Shown here: positions 7,888-16,580 of the stretch, piece after piece
Numbering within the stretch: the first letter of the stretch is position 1
Layout: each line of letters begins with the position of its first letter
Source of the DNA: Streptomyces violaceoruber
GTDB lineage: Bacteria; Actinomycetota; Actinomycetes; Streptomycetales; Streptomycetaceae
Assembly (NCBI GenBank): GCA_000720805.1
Contig: JODI01000044.1
Location: forward strand, 1 to 64,000
Direction of reading: 5' to 3'
DNA: 64,000 nucleotides
Position numbers and translations under genes: made by a program
The notes under the pieces: generated by a model
The model's input: the letters and a program-made list of their open reading frames with translations, nothing else
Told to the model about the DNA's origin: nothing
Database searches by the model: none

Positions 7888-9099
7888 ATGAACGCATTCC
7901 TCAATGTCAAGAAGTCAGCCGAAATAAGTGACGTCTTCTGGGACGTCACCGAAGAGGCCGGCCTGTTCGACGTCGTCGTCAAGGGACTGGGCGACGGAGA
8001 GCACCGGGCGATAGACGACGGACGCGAGTTCATCAACATGTCCTCGTACTCGTACCTGGGCTTGGACACCCACCCCGGACTCGTCCGGGCCGCGGCGGAC
8101 GCCGTGCTGGCCGAAGGGGCGCTCAACACCTCGACGTCCCGCATGCGGGTCCGGTTCGAGTCGCTGCGCAACGCGGAGGAGGCGCTGTCCGGCCTGTTCG
8201 ACGCCGAGGTGGTCACCGTGGCCTCCTGCGCCGCCGCGGCCTGGGCCACCCTTCCGCTGGTCGCCTCGGGCCTGTTCACCGACGGTGAGCCGCCGCTCAT
8301 GGTCTTCGACCGCAACGCCCACTTCTGCCTGAACGCGATGAAGCCCAGCGTCGCCGACGAGACCGAGGTGACCACGGTCCGGCACAACGACGTAGGGGCC
8401 CTGGAAGAACTCTGCAAGCAGCACAAGCGGATCGCCTACGTCGCCGACGGCGTGTACAGCACCGGCGGCCAGGCGCCCGTCCGGGAACTGCTGCGCCTCC
8501 AGGAGAAGTACGGCCTGTTCCTCTTCTTCGACGAGGCCCACGGCATCTCCACCGTGGGCGAGCGGGGACGAGGCGTCGTACTGAGCGAGATGGGCGAGAT
8601 CAACGACCGGACGCTGATCATCACATCCCTGAACAAGGGCTTCGGAGCCTCGGGCGGCGCCGTGCTGCTCGGACCCCGCGGATCCGCGCGCAGACGGACC
8701 CTCACCATCCGCAACGGCGGCCCCATCATGTGGTCGCAGCGCATCAACACGGCCGGGCTCGGAGCGGTGCTCGCCTCGGCCGAGCTGCACGGGACAGAGG
8801 AGTTGACGGACCTGCAGCGGCGGCTGCAGGAGAACATCGCGCTCTTCGACAGCCACATCACCACGGAGCAGCACGGCGACGGTCTGCCGATCCGGCACGT
8901 CAACCTCGGTGACGAGGGGGCGACCGTGCGGCTCGCCCAGCGGCTGTTCGAGGAGGGCTTCTACTCCTCCCCGATCTTCTTCCCCGTCATCGGCCGCGGG
9001 AAGGCCGGTCTGCGGTTGATGCTGCGGGCCAACATGCACAAGGCCGACGTCGACCGTTTCTGCCTGCTGCTGAAGAAATGGCGGGACCAGCTCGACTGA
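7888..9099 (+). CDS. Alpha-oxoamine synthase family PLP enzyme
   Basis: PLP-dependent enzyme of about 403 residues in the family of 8-amino-7-oxononanoate synthase, serine palmitoyltransferase and 5-aminolevulinate synthase. These enzymes join an amino acid to an acyl-CoA with loss of CO2, giving an alpha-amino ketone. The Schiff-base Lys is K250 in TSLNKGFGASGG. FFDEAHGI holds the PLP-binding Asp215 and His218, and H145 in RNAHF is the likely ring-stacking His. NTSTSRMR near residue 80 corresponds to the conserved glycine/serine-rich entry region. The ATG at 7888 is preferred; an in-frame GTG lies at 7873. It is the central C-C bond-forming enzyme of the operon. The amino acid and acyl-CoA used cannot be read from sequence. 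Confidence 0.85.
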   Translation: MNAFLNVKKSAEISDVFWDVTEEAGLFDVVVKGLGDGEHRAIDDGREFINMSSYSYLGLDTHPGLVRAAADAVLAEGALNTSTSRMRVRFESLRNAEEALSGLFDAEVVTVASCAAAAWATLPLVASGLFTDGEPPLMVFDRNAHFCLNAMKPSVADETEVTTVRHNDVGALEELCKQHKRIAYVADGVYSTGGQAPVRELLRLQEKYGLFLFFDEAHGISTVGERGRGVVLSEMGEINDRTLIITSLNKGFGASGGAVLLGPRGSARRRTLTIRNGGPIMWSQRINTAGLGAVLASAELHGTEELTDLQRRLQENIALFDSHITTEQHGDGLPIRHVNLGDEGATVRLAQRLFEEGFYSSPIFFPVIGRGKAGLRLMLRANMHKADVDRFCLLLKKWRDQLD

Positions 9100-9199
9100 G
9101 TCCCCGACCGCTTCACGCGAGCCACGAGTCCATGAGTCGACGGGAACAGCGCGATCACGGAGATCAGCGCGTCAACAGGGGAGCCGAGGACGTCAGCGG

Positions 9200-10804
9200 A
9201 TGGCTGTACTCACCACTAACATCGACACCGGATCAGAGACCTTCCGGCGTAACGCCGAGGACTTCGAACGCAGACGGGACGCCGTCGAGCGGGCCCGGGC
9301 AGCCGCGCTGGCCGGCGGCGACGACCGCGCCCGTCGCAAGCACGCCGAGCGCGGCAAGCTCACCGCACGGCAGCGGATCTCCCGGCTGCTCGACCCCGGG
9401 ACCGCGTTCCTGGAGATCGGGCAGCTGGCCGCGCACGACGTCTACGACCAGGCGGTGCCCTCGGCCGCGCTGGTCACCGGAATCGGGGTGGTCGCCGGCC
9501 GCCTGGTGACGGTGTTCGCGAACGACGCCACGGTCAAGGGTGGCACCTACTTCCCGCTCGGCGTGCGCAAACACCTGCGCGCTCAGGAGGTCGCGCGGGA
9601 GAACGGCCTGCCCTGCGTCTACCTGGTCGACTCCGGCGGGGTGTACCTGCCCCTCCAGGAGGACCTCTTCCCCGGGGAACACCACCTGGGCCGGATCTTC
9701 CGCAACATCGCCGAGATGTCGGGCGCCGGCATCCCCCAGATCGCGGCGGTCATGGGATCGTGCACGGCCGGCGGCGCGTACATCCCGACCATGTGCGACG
9801 AGGCGGTGATCGTACGCGGCACCGGCACGGTGTTCCTCGGCGGACCGCAGCTGGTCAAGGCGGCCACGGGCGAAGTCGTCGACGCGCAGACGCTGGGCGG
9901 GGCCGACCTGCACACGCGGGTCTCCGGCGTGGCCGACCACTTCGCCGAGGACGACGAGCACGCCCTGGACCTCGTCCGCGAGATCGTCTCCCGCCACCCC
10001 GCGCCGACCGTGAGCGAGCCACCCGTCCCGCCCCGGGAACCCCTTTACGACCCCGCCGAACTGCCCGGCATCGTCAGTGCCGGACTGCGCGAGCACATCC
10101 CCGCCCGCGAGATCCTCGCGCGGCTGCTGGACGGAAGCGAATTCTCCGAGTACCGGGCCCGCTACGGGACCACGATCGTCTGCGGCACCGGCCGCATCGG
10201 CGGGTATCCGGTCGGCGTCGTCATCAACGACGGCATCCTCTTCCCGGACAGCTCGCTGAAGGCGGCCAATTTCGTCGAGTTGTGCGTTCAACGGGACATC
10301 CCCCTGCTGTTCCTGCACAACATCAACGGCTTCATGGTCGGCTCCCAGTACGAGGCCGAGGGCATCGCCAAACACGGGGCGAAGCTCGTCAACGCGGTCT
10401 CCACCGCGCGCGTCCCGAAGTTCAGCATCGTCGTCGGCGGCAGCTACGGCGCGGGGAACTTCGCGATGTGCGGCCGGTCGATGGGCCCGCGGCTCATGGC
10501 CATGTGGCCGAGCGGCTCCTCCACCGTGGTCGGCGCTGAACAGACCGCGACGGTGATGGCGCTGATCCGCAAGGACCAACTGGCCAAGCAGGGCAGGACG
10601 CTCACCGACGAGGAGGAGCAGGCGATCCGGCAGCCGATCGTCGAGGCGTACGAGAAGCAGTCCCAGCCCACCTACTTCGGGGCGCGGCTGTGGGTGGACG
10701 CGGTGATCGACCCCGTGCAGACCCGGGAGTGGATGACGCTGAGCCTGGCCATGGCCGCCGGCTCGCCCAAGCAGGAGACGCGTTTCGGCGTCTTCAGGAT
10801 GTGA
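9200..10804 (+). CDS. Acyl-CoA carboxylase beta subunit, methylcrotonyl-CoA type
   Basis: Carboxyltransferase subunit of 534 residues with the two crotonase-like domains of biotin-dependent carboxylases. It transfers CO2 from carboxybiotin to an acyl-CoA. The sequence follows the methylcrotonyl-CoA carboxylase branch: DSGGVYLPLQEDLFPGEHH, GSCTAGGAYIPTM and FLGGPQLVKAATGE in the N-domain, and FLHNINGFMVG and GGSYGAGNFAMCG in the C-domain. Acetyl- and propionyl-CoA carboxylases of Streptomyces differ at these positions. The stop is 6 bp from the alpha-subunit start, so the two are translated together. Placement inside a biosynthetic operon suggests a dedicated precursor-supply role, not leucine breakdown, but the substrate is inferred. 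Confidence 0.9.
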   Translation: MAVLTTNIDTGSETFRRNAEDFERRRDAVERARAAALAGGDDRARRKHAERGKLTARQRISRLLDPGTAFLEIGQLAAHDVYDQAVPSAALVTGIGVVAGRLVTVFANDATVKGGTYFPLGVRKHLRAQEVARENGLPCVYLVDSGGVYLPLQEDLFPGEHHLGRIFRNIAEMSGAGIPQIAAVMGSCTAGGAYIPTMCDEAVIVRGTGTVFLGGPQLVKAATGEVVDAQTLGGADLHTRVSGVADHFAEDDEHALDLVREIVSRHPAPTVSEPPVPPREPLYDPAELPGIVSAGLREHIPAREILARLLDGSEFSEYRARYGTTIVCGTGRIGGYPVGVVINDGILFPDSSLKAANFVELCVQRDIPLLFLHNINGFMVGSQYEAEGIAKHGAKLVNAVSTARVPKFSIVVGGSYGAGNFAMCGRSMGPRLMAMWPSGSSTVVGAEQTATVMALIRKDQLAKQGRTLTDEEEQAIRQPIVEAYEKQSQPTYFGARLWVDAVIDPVQTREWMTLSLAMAAGSPKQETRFGVFRM

Positions 10805-10810
10805 GGGGCC

Positions 10811-12826
10811 GTGCTGAAACGAATCCTGATCGCCAACCGTGGTGAGATCGCGCGACGGATCGCCCGCACCTGCGCGCGGCTCGGCATCGAGTACGTCTGC
10901 GTGTACTCGGACGCGGACGCCGGAGCCGACCACCTGACCGGCGCCTTCGAGAAGGTCCGCGTCGGCGCGGCCCCGGCGGCGCGGAGCTACCTCGACATCG
11001 ACGCGCTGATCGACGCGGCGCTGCGCCACGGGTGCGACGCCGTCCACCCCGGCTACGGCTTCCTCTCCGAGAACCCGCGGTTCGCCGAGCGGGTCGTCGA
11101 GGCGGGCCTGACCTTCGTGGGGCCCCGGCCGGAGACCATCCGTGCCATGGGCGACAAGGCAACGGCCCGCAAGCTGATGGCAGCGGCGGGCGTGCCGGTC
11201 CTGCCCGGCTCGCGGGAGGCCACCGAGTCGCAGCCCGAGCTGGCCGCGGACGCGCGGAGCATCGGCTACCCGCTGATCCTCAAGCCAGTCGCGGGAGGAG
11301 GCGGCAAGGGCATGCGGGTGGTGACCGACGAATCCCAGCTGGCCGACGCGGCGGCCGAGGCCATCCGGCTGGGACGCGCCGCCTTCGGAGACGGGCGGGT
11401 GCTCGCCGAGCGGTACGTCCCCTCGCCCCGCCACATCGAGGTGCAGGTCTTCGGGGATACCCAGGGCTCCGTCGTCCACCTGTACGAGCGGGACTGCTCG
11501 CTCCAGCGCCGGCACCAGAAGATCGTCGAGGAAGCGCCGGCCTTCGGCCTCGACGAGTCCGTACGCACGGCGATGCTCAGCGCCGCCGTCCGCGGGGCGC
11601 AGGCGCTGGGCTATGTCAACGCGGGCACCTTCGAGTTCATCCTGGGGCCCGACGGAGACTTCCACTTCCTGGAGGTCAACACCCGGCTCCAGGTCGAGCA
11701 CCCGGTGACCGAGGAGATCACCGGCATCGACCTGGTCGAGTGGCAGCTGCGCGTCGCGGCGGGCGAACAGCTGCCGGTGACCCAGGAGGAGATCACCAGC
11801 AGCGGCCACGCGGTCGAGTGCCGGGTGTACGCGGAGGACCCCGCGGCCGGATTCCGGCCGGCGCCGGGCCGGGCGGTGTACGCGCGATGGCCGGACGCCG
11901 TGCGGGTGGAGGCGGCCTTCGACACCGCGGGCGAGGCATCGCAGCACTACGACCCGCTGGTCGCCAAACTGGTGGCGCACGGCCCGGACCGTGCTGCGGC
12001 GCTGCGCCGGCTGCGTGAGGCGCTCGGCTCCACCACCGTCCTCGGCCTGACGACCAACGTCGGCTACCTCACCCGCCTGCTGGGCGAACCCCGCGTACTG
12101 GCGGGACGTACGCACACGCACCTGGTGGACGGCGTAGCACCGGCCGACGGCCACGAGACCGTGGACCTCGCCATCGCCTGTGCCGCCTCGATGGCGGCCA
12201 TGCCCGCGCCCGACACCGCCTCCCCGTGGTTCGGGCGACTCGGACCCCTCGACCGCGCGGCGCTGGCGCCCGACGCCCCGCTGGGCCGGATCACGGTTCG
12301 CTGCCGCGGCAGCCGGCGACAGGCGGACATCACTGCCCGGACCGGCTCCGTCCTGGCCGTCCGCGTCGGGGACCGGACCGTCGACGTACGCATCGCCCGG
12401 CAGGGCCCGGTGTGGACCGGCCACGCCGGGGGACACCGGTGGTCCGGCACACGCGTCGGCGCCGACGTCGAACTGTGCGTCGAGGGCAACCGGTTCACGA
12501 TCACCGACGACGTCCGCTCCGACCGGGACACCGCGGAGTCGGACAACGTCCTGCGCGCCTCGCTCCCCGGCGTCGTCGTCCTGCTCCCGCACGCCGAGGG
12601 AGACCGGGTCGAAGCCGGTGAGACGGTCGTCGTGATCGAGGCCATGAAGATGGAGCACCGCCTCACCGCGCCCGTTCCCGCCACGATCGGGAAGCTCGGC
12701 TGCGCACTGCACGCCCCCGTGGCGGCGGGCCAGGTCCTGGCAGTGCTGCTGCCCGAAGAATCCTCAGGGCCCCCACCGGGACAGCCGGCCCGGCCCGCAC
12801 CGGAACGGAGCGAACATGTCCGCTGA
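10811..12826 (+). CDS. Acyl-CoA carboxylase alpha subunit (biotin carboxylase plus BCCP)
   Basis: Biotin-charging subunit of 671 residues. Residues 1-450 are the biotin carboxylase with its ATP-grasp core: KRILIANRGEIARRIARTC at the start, the glycine-rich loop KPVAGGGGKGM, HIEVQVFGD, and the EVNTRLQVEHPVTE active-site segment. A poorly conserved linker is followed by a biotin carboxyl carrier domain with EAMKMEH, biotinyl-Lys at 613. It starts with GTG behind GAGGGG and overlaps the next gene by 11 bp. Together with the beta subunit it forms a complete biotin-dependent carboxylase of the methylcrotonyl-CoA type, feeding a carboxylated acyl-CoA to the pathway. Confidence 0.9.
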   Translation: MLKRILIANRGEIARRIARTCARLGIEYVCVYSDADAGADHLTGAFEKVRVGAAPAARSYLDIDALIDAALRHGCDAVHPGYGFLSENPRFAERVVEAGLTFVGPRPETIRAMGDKATARKLMAAAGVPVLPGSREATESQPELAADARSIGYPLILKPVAGGGGKGMRVVTDESQLADAAAEAIRLGRAAFGDGRVLAERYVPSPRHIEVQVFGDTQGSVVHLYERDCSLQRRHQKIVEEAPAFGLDESVRTAMLSAAVRGAQALGYVNAGTFEFILGPDGDFHFLEVNTRLQVEHPVTEEITGIDLVEWQLRVAAGEQLPVTQEEITSSGHAVECRVYAEDPAAGFRPAPGRAVYARWPDAVRVEAAFDTAGEASQHYDPLVAKLVAHGPDRAAALRRLREALGSTTVLGLTTNVGYLTRLLGEPRVLAGRTHTHLVDGVAPADGHETVDLAIACAASMAAMPAPDTASPWFGRLGPLDRAALAPDAPLGRITVRCRGSRRQADITARTGSVLAVRVGDRTVDVRIARQGPVWTGHAGGHRWSGTRVGADVELCVEGNRFTITDDVRSDRDTAESDNVLRASLPGVVVLLPHAEGDRVEAGETVVVIEAMKMEHRLTAPVPATIGKLGCALHAPVAAGQVLAVLLPEESSGPPPGQPARPAPERSEHVR

Positions 12827-14084
12827 GCCCACCGCCCGCCCCACGCTGCTGCTCGTCGGCGGCGCCCGCGCCGTGACGGTCAGCCTCGCCATGGTGACCG
12901 ACGCCCTGGAGCAGGCCCGCGCACGCGGTATCCGCACCCACGTCGTCGCCCCGGCCGCCGCGCTCGCCGCGACCCCCGACGTGCTCGCCGCCGCCGACGC
13001 CGTTTCGGCGGTCGACTTCGCCGATCCGTCGGCGACCGCGCGATGGGCCGCCGACGAGGCGGCGCAGGGCCGCACGATCGACGCCGTCTACGCGCTGCAG
13101 GAGATGGCCCAGGTCACCGTCGCGGAGACCGCGCGGGCCGTCGGCGCCGCCGGTAATCCGCCCGAGGCGGTCCGCCGTATCCGTACGAAGGACGTGTGCC
13201 GGGCGGCACTGTCCGAGGCCGGCTTCCCCCAGCCGCCGGTGCGGCTGTGCGGCGGCGCGGCCGAGGCCGAGGCGTTCATGGCGGAGGTCCCCGGCCCCTG
13301 GGTGGTCAAGCCCCGCGACGCCATGGGCAGTATCGGCGTGAGCCTCGTCGAGACGCCGGAGCACCTCGGGCAGGCCCTTGCCGCGCTCCCGGACCCGGAC
13401 CGTTTCCTCGTCGAACAGTTCGTGACCGGACCGGAGTTCAGCGTCGAGGGCGTGTTCCTGGACGGGCAGCCGCACATCTTCGCCATCACGGCGAAGGACA
13501 AGGCCGAGCCACCCTTCTTCGTCGAGATCGGGCACACGCTTCCCGCGGTCCTCTCCGCGGCCGACGAGTACCGCGTCAAGGAGCGGGTCACCGCCGCACT
13601 GCGCGCCCTCGGCCTGCGCGTCGGCGCCTTCCACGTGGAGCTCTGGCTCACCGCGGACGACGTGGTGCTCGGCGAGGTCCACGGCCGCTACGGCGGTGAC
13701 TGGATCCACCGGATGCTCGAACACGCCGTCCCGGGACTCGACCTGTACGGCGTCGTCTACGACGACCTGCTCGGACGCCGCCGGCAACCGGCCGGGTATC
13801 TGCCGGAACGCGGCGCGGCCGTCCGCTACTTCACCCCGCCGCCCGGCAGGCTGCTCGCGGTCGAGGGGTGGGACGAGGTGCGCCGTCACCCGGCGGTGCT
13901 CTACGCCGAACTGTCCGCCGGCCCCGGCGACCGCATCCGGCCGCTCCGCAGGTCCAGCGACCGCGCGGGACTGATCGTGGTCGGCGCGCAGGACGCCCCG
14001 GCCGCCGAGAAGCTGGCGCGCGAACTCGTCGAATCCGTCCGCTTCACGGTGGAGCCCGACGGCCCGGCCGGCCCGTCCGCCTGA
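12816..14084 (+). CDS. ATP-grasp ligase, L-amino acid ligase-like
   Basis: ATP-grasp protein of 422 residues resembling the BacD-type L-amino acid ligases, which activate a carboxylate as acyl phosphate and form an amide bond. Visible elements are the ATP-binding strand WVVKPRDAMGSIGV (about residues 161-174), EQFVTGPEFSVEGVF for metal and substrate contacts, and VVLGEVHGRYGGDWI, where relatives usually have an RPGG sequence. The N-terminal 120 residues form the preATP-grasp domain. The start overlaps the end of the carboxylase alpha gene by 11 bp, indicating translational coupling. In this operon it probably attaches an amino acid to the amino ketone made by the PLP enzyme. The Pro to Tyr change in the RPGG region may reflect a different substrate. 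Confidence 0.82.
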   Translation: MSAEPTARPTLLLVGGARAVTVSLAMVTDALEQARARGIRTHVVAPAAALAATPDVLAAADAVSAVDFADPSATARWAADEAAQGRTIDAVYALQEMAQVTVAETARAVGAAGNPPEAVRRIRTKDVCRAALSEAGFPQPPVRLCGGAAEAEAFMAEVPGPWVVKPRDAMGSIGVSLVETPEHLGQALAALPDPDRFLVEQFVTGPEFSVEGVFLDGQPHIFAITAKDKAEPPFFVEIGHTLPAVLSAADEYRVKERVTAALRALGLRVGAFHVELWLTADDVVLGEVHGRYGGDWIHRMLEHAVPGLDLYGVVYDDLLGRRRQPAGYLPERGAAVRYFTPPPGRLLAVEGWDEVRRHPAVLYAELSAGPGDRIRPLRRSSDRAGLIVVGAQDAPAAEKLARELVESVRFTVEPDGPAGPSA

Positions 14085-14152
14085 TGGGCCGCCACCCGTA
14101 CGGCGCCGACACCACTGCCACGACCACCCGCAACGCCCCGAGGACGGCCGTC

Positions 14153-15139
14153 ATGAACCACGTCATCGGCGTTCTGGGCACCGGTTCCTACGTGCCCGAA
14201 CGCATCGTCCCCAACGCGGAGATCGCCGCACCCGCGGGGGTGGACGCCGCCTGGATCGAGCGCAGGACCGGCATCCGCCTGCGGCGCCGGGCGGCCGCCG
14301 ACCAGGCCACCTCCGACCTGGCGGCGCGCGCCGCGCAGCGCGCCCTGGCAGCGGCCGGTCTCGACGCCTCCGACATCTCCCTCGTCGTCGTGGCCACCTC
14401 CACACCCGACCAGCCCCAGCCGGCCACCGCGAGCTTCGTCCAGGACCGGATCGGCGCGGTCCAGGCGGCCGCCGTCGACGTCAACGCCGTGTGCAGCGGC
14501 TTCGTCTACGCCCTGACACTGGCCCGCGGACACCTCGTCGCCGAGGGCTCCGGCGGCGCGGCACTCGTCATCGGCGCGGACGTGTACTCGCGCATCCTCG
14601 ACCCCGAGGACCGCAGGACCGCGGTCCTCTTCGGCGACGGCGCGGGCGCCGTGGTCCTCGGCCCGGTGGCACGCGGACGCGGACTGTACGCCGCCAGGCT
14701 GCGCGGATTCGGCGGGTACCACGACCTGATCCGGGTCGAGGCCGGGGGATCCAGGCTGCCCGCCTCCGAGCGGACGGTTCGCGAGGGCCGTCACCACTTC
14801 CGCATGGAGGGACGGGCGGTACGGGAATTCGTCGCCGACGTCGTGCCCAAGCTGGTGAACGAACTGCTCGTGGAGCACGCCGTACCGGCCGAATCGATAC
14901 GGCACTTCATTCCGCACCAGGCCAACGGCGTCATGCTCGGCGAGCTCTCCGGACTGCTCTCACTGCCCTCGGCGACGACCCACGTCAACGTGGACCGCCT
15001 CGGCAACACCGGCGCCGCCTCCATACCCGTCGCGCTCGACGAGGCATGGCGCGAGCAACGGATCGGCCCGGGCGAGACCGTGCTGCTCGCGGCCTTCGGA
15101 GGCGGCATGAACAGCGCGCTGGCGCTCCTGCAGCGGTAG
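14153..15139 (+). CDS. 3-oxoacyl-ACP synthase III family (KAS III) enzyme
   Basis: FabH-fold condensing enzyme of 328 residues with a complete Cys-His-Asn triad: C114 in NAVCSGF, H255 in IPHQANG and N285 in RLGNTGAAS. Such enzymes start chains by decarboxylative Claisen condensation of an acyl-CoA with malonyl-ACP or, in some free-standing relatives, malonyl-CoA. No acyl carrier protein is encoded nearby, so a CoA-dependent reaction is likely here, followed by the 3-hydroxyacyl-CoA dehydrogenase. The ATG at 14153 is preceded by a GAGGA motif about 9 nt upstream; longer readings extend back into the ATP-grasp gene without family similarity. Substrate choice is not visible. Confidence 0.88.
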   Translation: MNHVIGVLGTGSYVPERIVPNAEIAAPAGVDAAWIERRTGIRLRRRAAADQATSDLAARAAQRALAAAGLDASDISLVVVATSTPDQPQPATASFVQDRIGAVQAAAVDVNAVCSGFVYALTLARGHLVAEGSGGAALVIGADVYSRILDPEDRRTAVLFGDGAGAVVLGPVARGRGLYAARLRGFGGYHDLIRVEAGGSRLPASERTVREGRHHFRMEGRAVREFVADVVPKLVNELLVEHAVPAESIRHFIPHQANGVMLGELSGLLSLPSATTHVNVDRLGNTGAASIPVALDEAWREQRIGPGETVLLAAFGGGMNSALALLQR

Positions 15140-15179
15140 CGCCCGGACACAAGGAACCGGACAAGGAAAGGGTCGACTC

Positions 15180-16580
15180 ATGCCCGCACTGCTTCCCCCC
15201 GGAAGACCGCAACGCCTGCTGGCCACGGCGACGTTGCTGACGATGCTCGGATACGGCATCTACCTCACGGCCGGTGTGCTGTACCTGACCCGGGCGCTGC
15301 ACCTGCCGGCGGCGCAGGTCGGCCTCGGCATGGGCGTCGCGGGCGTGGTGTCGCTGGCGGCCGGCATCCCCATCGGCCATCTCGCCGACCGGGTCGGCGC
15401 ACGTGCCGTGTACACGGTCACACTGCTCGTCGGCGGTCTCGCCATGGCCGGGCTCTGCCTCACCAGGGACTTCAGGACCTTCGTGGTCTGCGCGACGCTC
15501 AGCGCCGTCGCGCAGACCGCCGGTCCCGCCGCGCGCAGCCCCCTGGTGCAGAAGTACGGGGGTGAGAAGCCGGCCGAGTTCCGCGGTTACCTCCGGGCGG
15601 TGACGAACCTCGGCATCGCGGGTGGTTCGGTCGTCGCGGCCTGGGCGATCGAACGCGACACCAGGTCCGCGTACGTGCTGATCATCGGCGCGAGCGCGGT
15701 GTCGTACGTGATCGGGGCCGCGATGGCGGGCTTCATGCCCAGCGTGCCGCCGCTGAACGCGCGCCCCGGGCCGAGGTGGATCGCGCTGCGGGACCGTCCC
15801 TACGTGGTGCTCACGGTCCTCGACGGGCTGATGGCCATGCAGTACCGGGTGCTGACCGTCGCGGTACCGCTCTGGCTGCTCGACCGGACCTCGGCACCGC
15901 ACTGGTCGGTCTCGGCCGTGATGCTGGCCAACACCGCGCTCGTCGTCTGCCTCCAGGTACGGGGGAGCCGCAACATCGACACCGTGCCCGCCGCCGCGGC
16001 CGCGTTCCGCAAGGCCGGGTTCGCCTTCCTGCTGGCGTGCGCCGCCCTGTCCGCGCTGCCCGGACTGCCCGCGTGGGCCGCCGTCCTGGTGCTGCTCACG
16101 GCCGTCACCATCCACACGTTCGGTGAGATCTGGCAGGCCGCCGGGGGCTTCGAACTGTCCTTCGCCCTCGCGCCCAAGGAGTCGCTGGGCCAGTACCAGG
16201 GCCTGTTCGGAATGGGCCTCGGCCTGGGCACCACCCTCGGCCCCTCCGTACTGATCGCCCTCTGCATCGACCAGGGCCGGATCGGCTGGTGGATCGTAGG
16301 CCTGGGCTTCGCCCTCACCGGCCTGGCCATCCCCCCGACCACCCGCTGGGCCGAGCGCGCCCGCGCGAAGTCCCACCCCTGCGCCGACGCCACGACCCGC
16401 CGTTCTCTGCGTGGAACCGATCGTCCACCGCCGCTGGTACGCCCGTCCGCTCTGACCTCAGCGACGGGCCGGCGCCAGCACACTCAGACCGAACATCAGG
16501 ACCCCCAGGGGAAGGTGGACCGACGGCACGTGCGCGATGCCGAGCACGACCTGGACCGAGGCGAGTACGAGGAAACCTGA
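15180..16580 (+). CDS. MFS transporter, probable product exporter
   Basis: Integral membrane protein of up to 466 residues with about 11-12 transmembrane segments. The MFS signature GHLADRVGAR lies between segments 2 and 3. It is the last gene of the biosynthetic operon, 40 bp after the KAS III gene and behind AAGGAAAGG, so export of the product, perhaps with self-resistance, is the likely role. The hydrophobic part ends at about residue 390. The last 75 residues are charged, low in hydrophobic residues, and overlap the 3' end of the convergent gene at 16458-16838 by 123 bp. The native stop may have been lost by a small frameshift, and the tail may be dispensable. Confidence 0.85.
   Translation: MPALLPPGRPQRLLATATLLTMLGYGIYLTAGVLYLTRALHLPAAQVGLGMGVAGVVSLAAGIPIGHLADRVGARAVYTVTLLVGGLAMAGLCLTRDFRTFVVCATLSAVAQTAGPAARSPLVQKYGGEKPAEFRGYLRAVTNLGIAGGSVVAAWAIERDTRSAYVLIIGASAVSYVIGAAMAGFMPSVPPLNARPGPRWIALRDRPYVVLTVLDGLMAMQYRVLTVAVPLWLLDRTSAPHWSVSAVMLANTALVVCLQVRGSRNIDTVPAAAAAFRKAGFAFLLACAALSALPGLPAWAAVLVLLTAVTIHTFGEIWQAAGGFELSFALAPKESLGQYQGLFGMGLGLGTTLGPSVLIALCIDQGRIGWWIVGLGFALTGLAIPPTTRWAERARAKSHPCADATTRRSLRGTDRPPPLVRPSALTSATGRRQHTQTEHQDPQGKVDRRHVRDAEHDLDRGEYEET

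Noticed and set aside
9233..12712. Very long open frame on the minus strand across the carboxylase genes
   Set aside because: It is the antisense shadow of two well-supported genes, caused by high GC content, and has no domain pattern.
6734..16580. Identity as an alaremycin or ketomemicin cluster
   Set aside because: Those share an oxoamine synthase-type step, and ketomemicin also an ATP-grasp ligase, but as I recall they lack the methylcrotonyl-type carboxylase plus KAS III seen here, and their own signature genes are missing.
15180..16580. Functional 75-residue tail of the MFS exporter
   Set aside because: It lies over the 3' end of a convergent gene and has antisense-like composition, so I treat it as an extension with no evident role.
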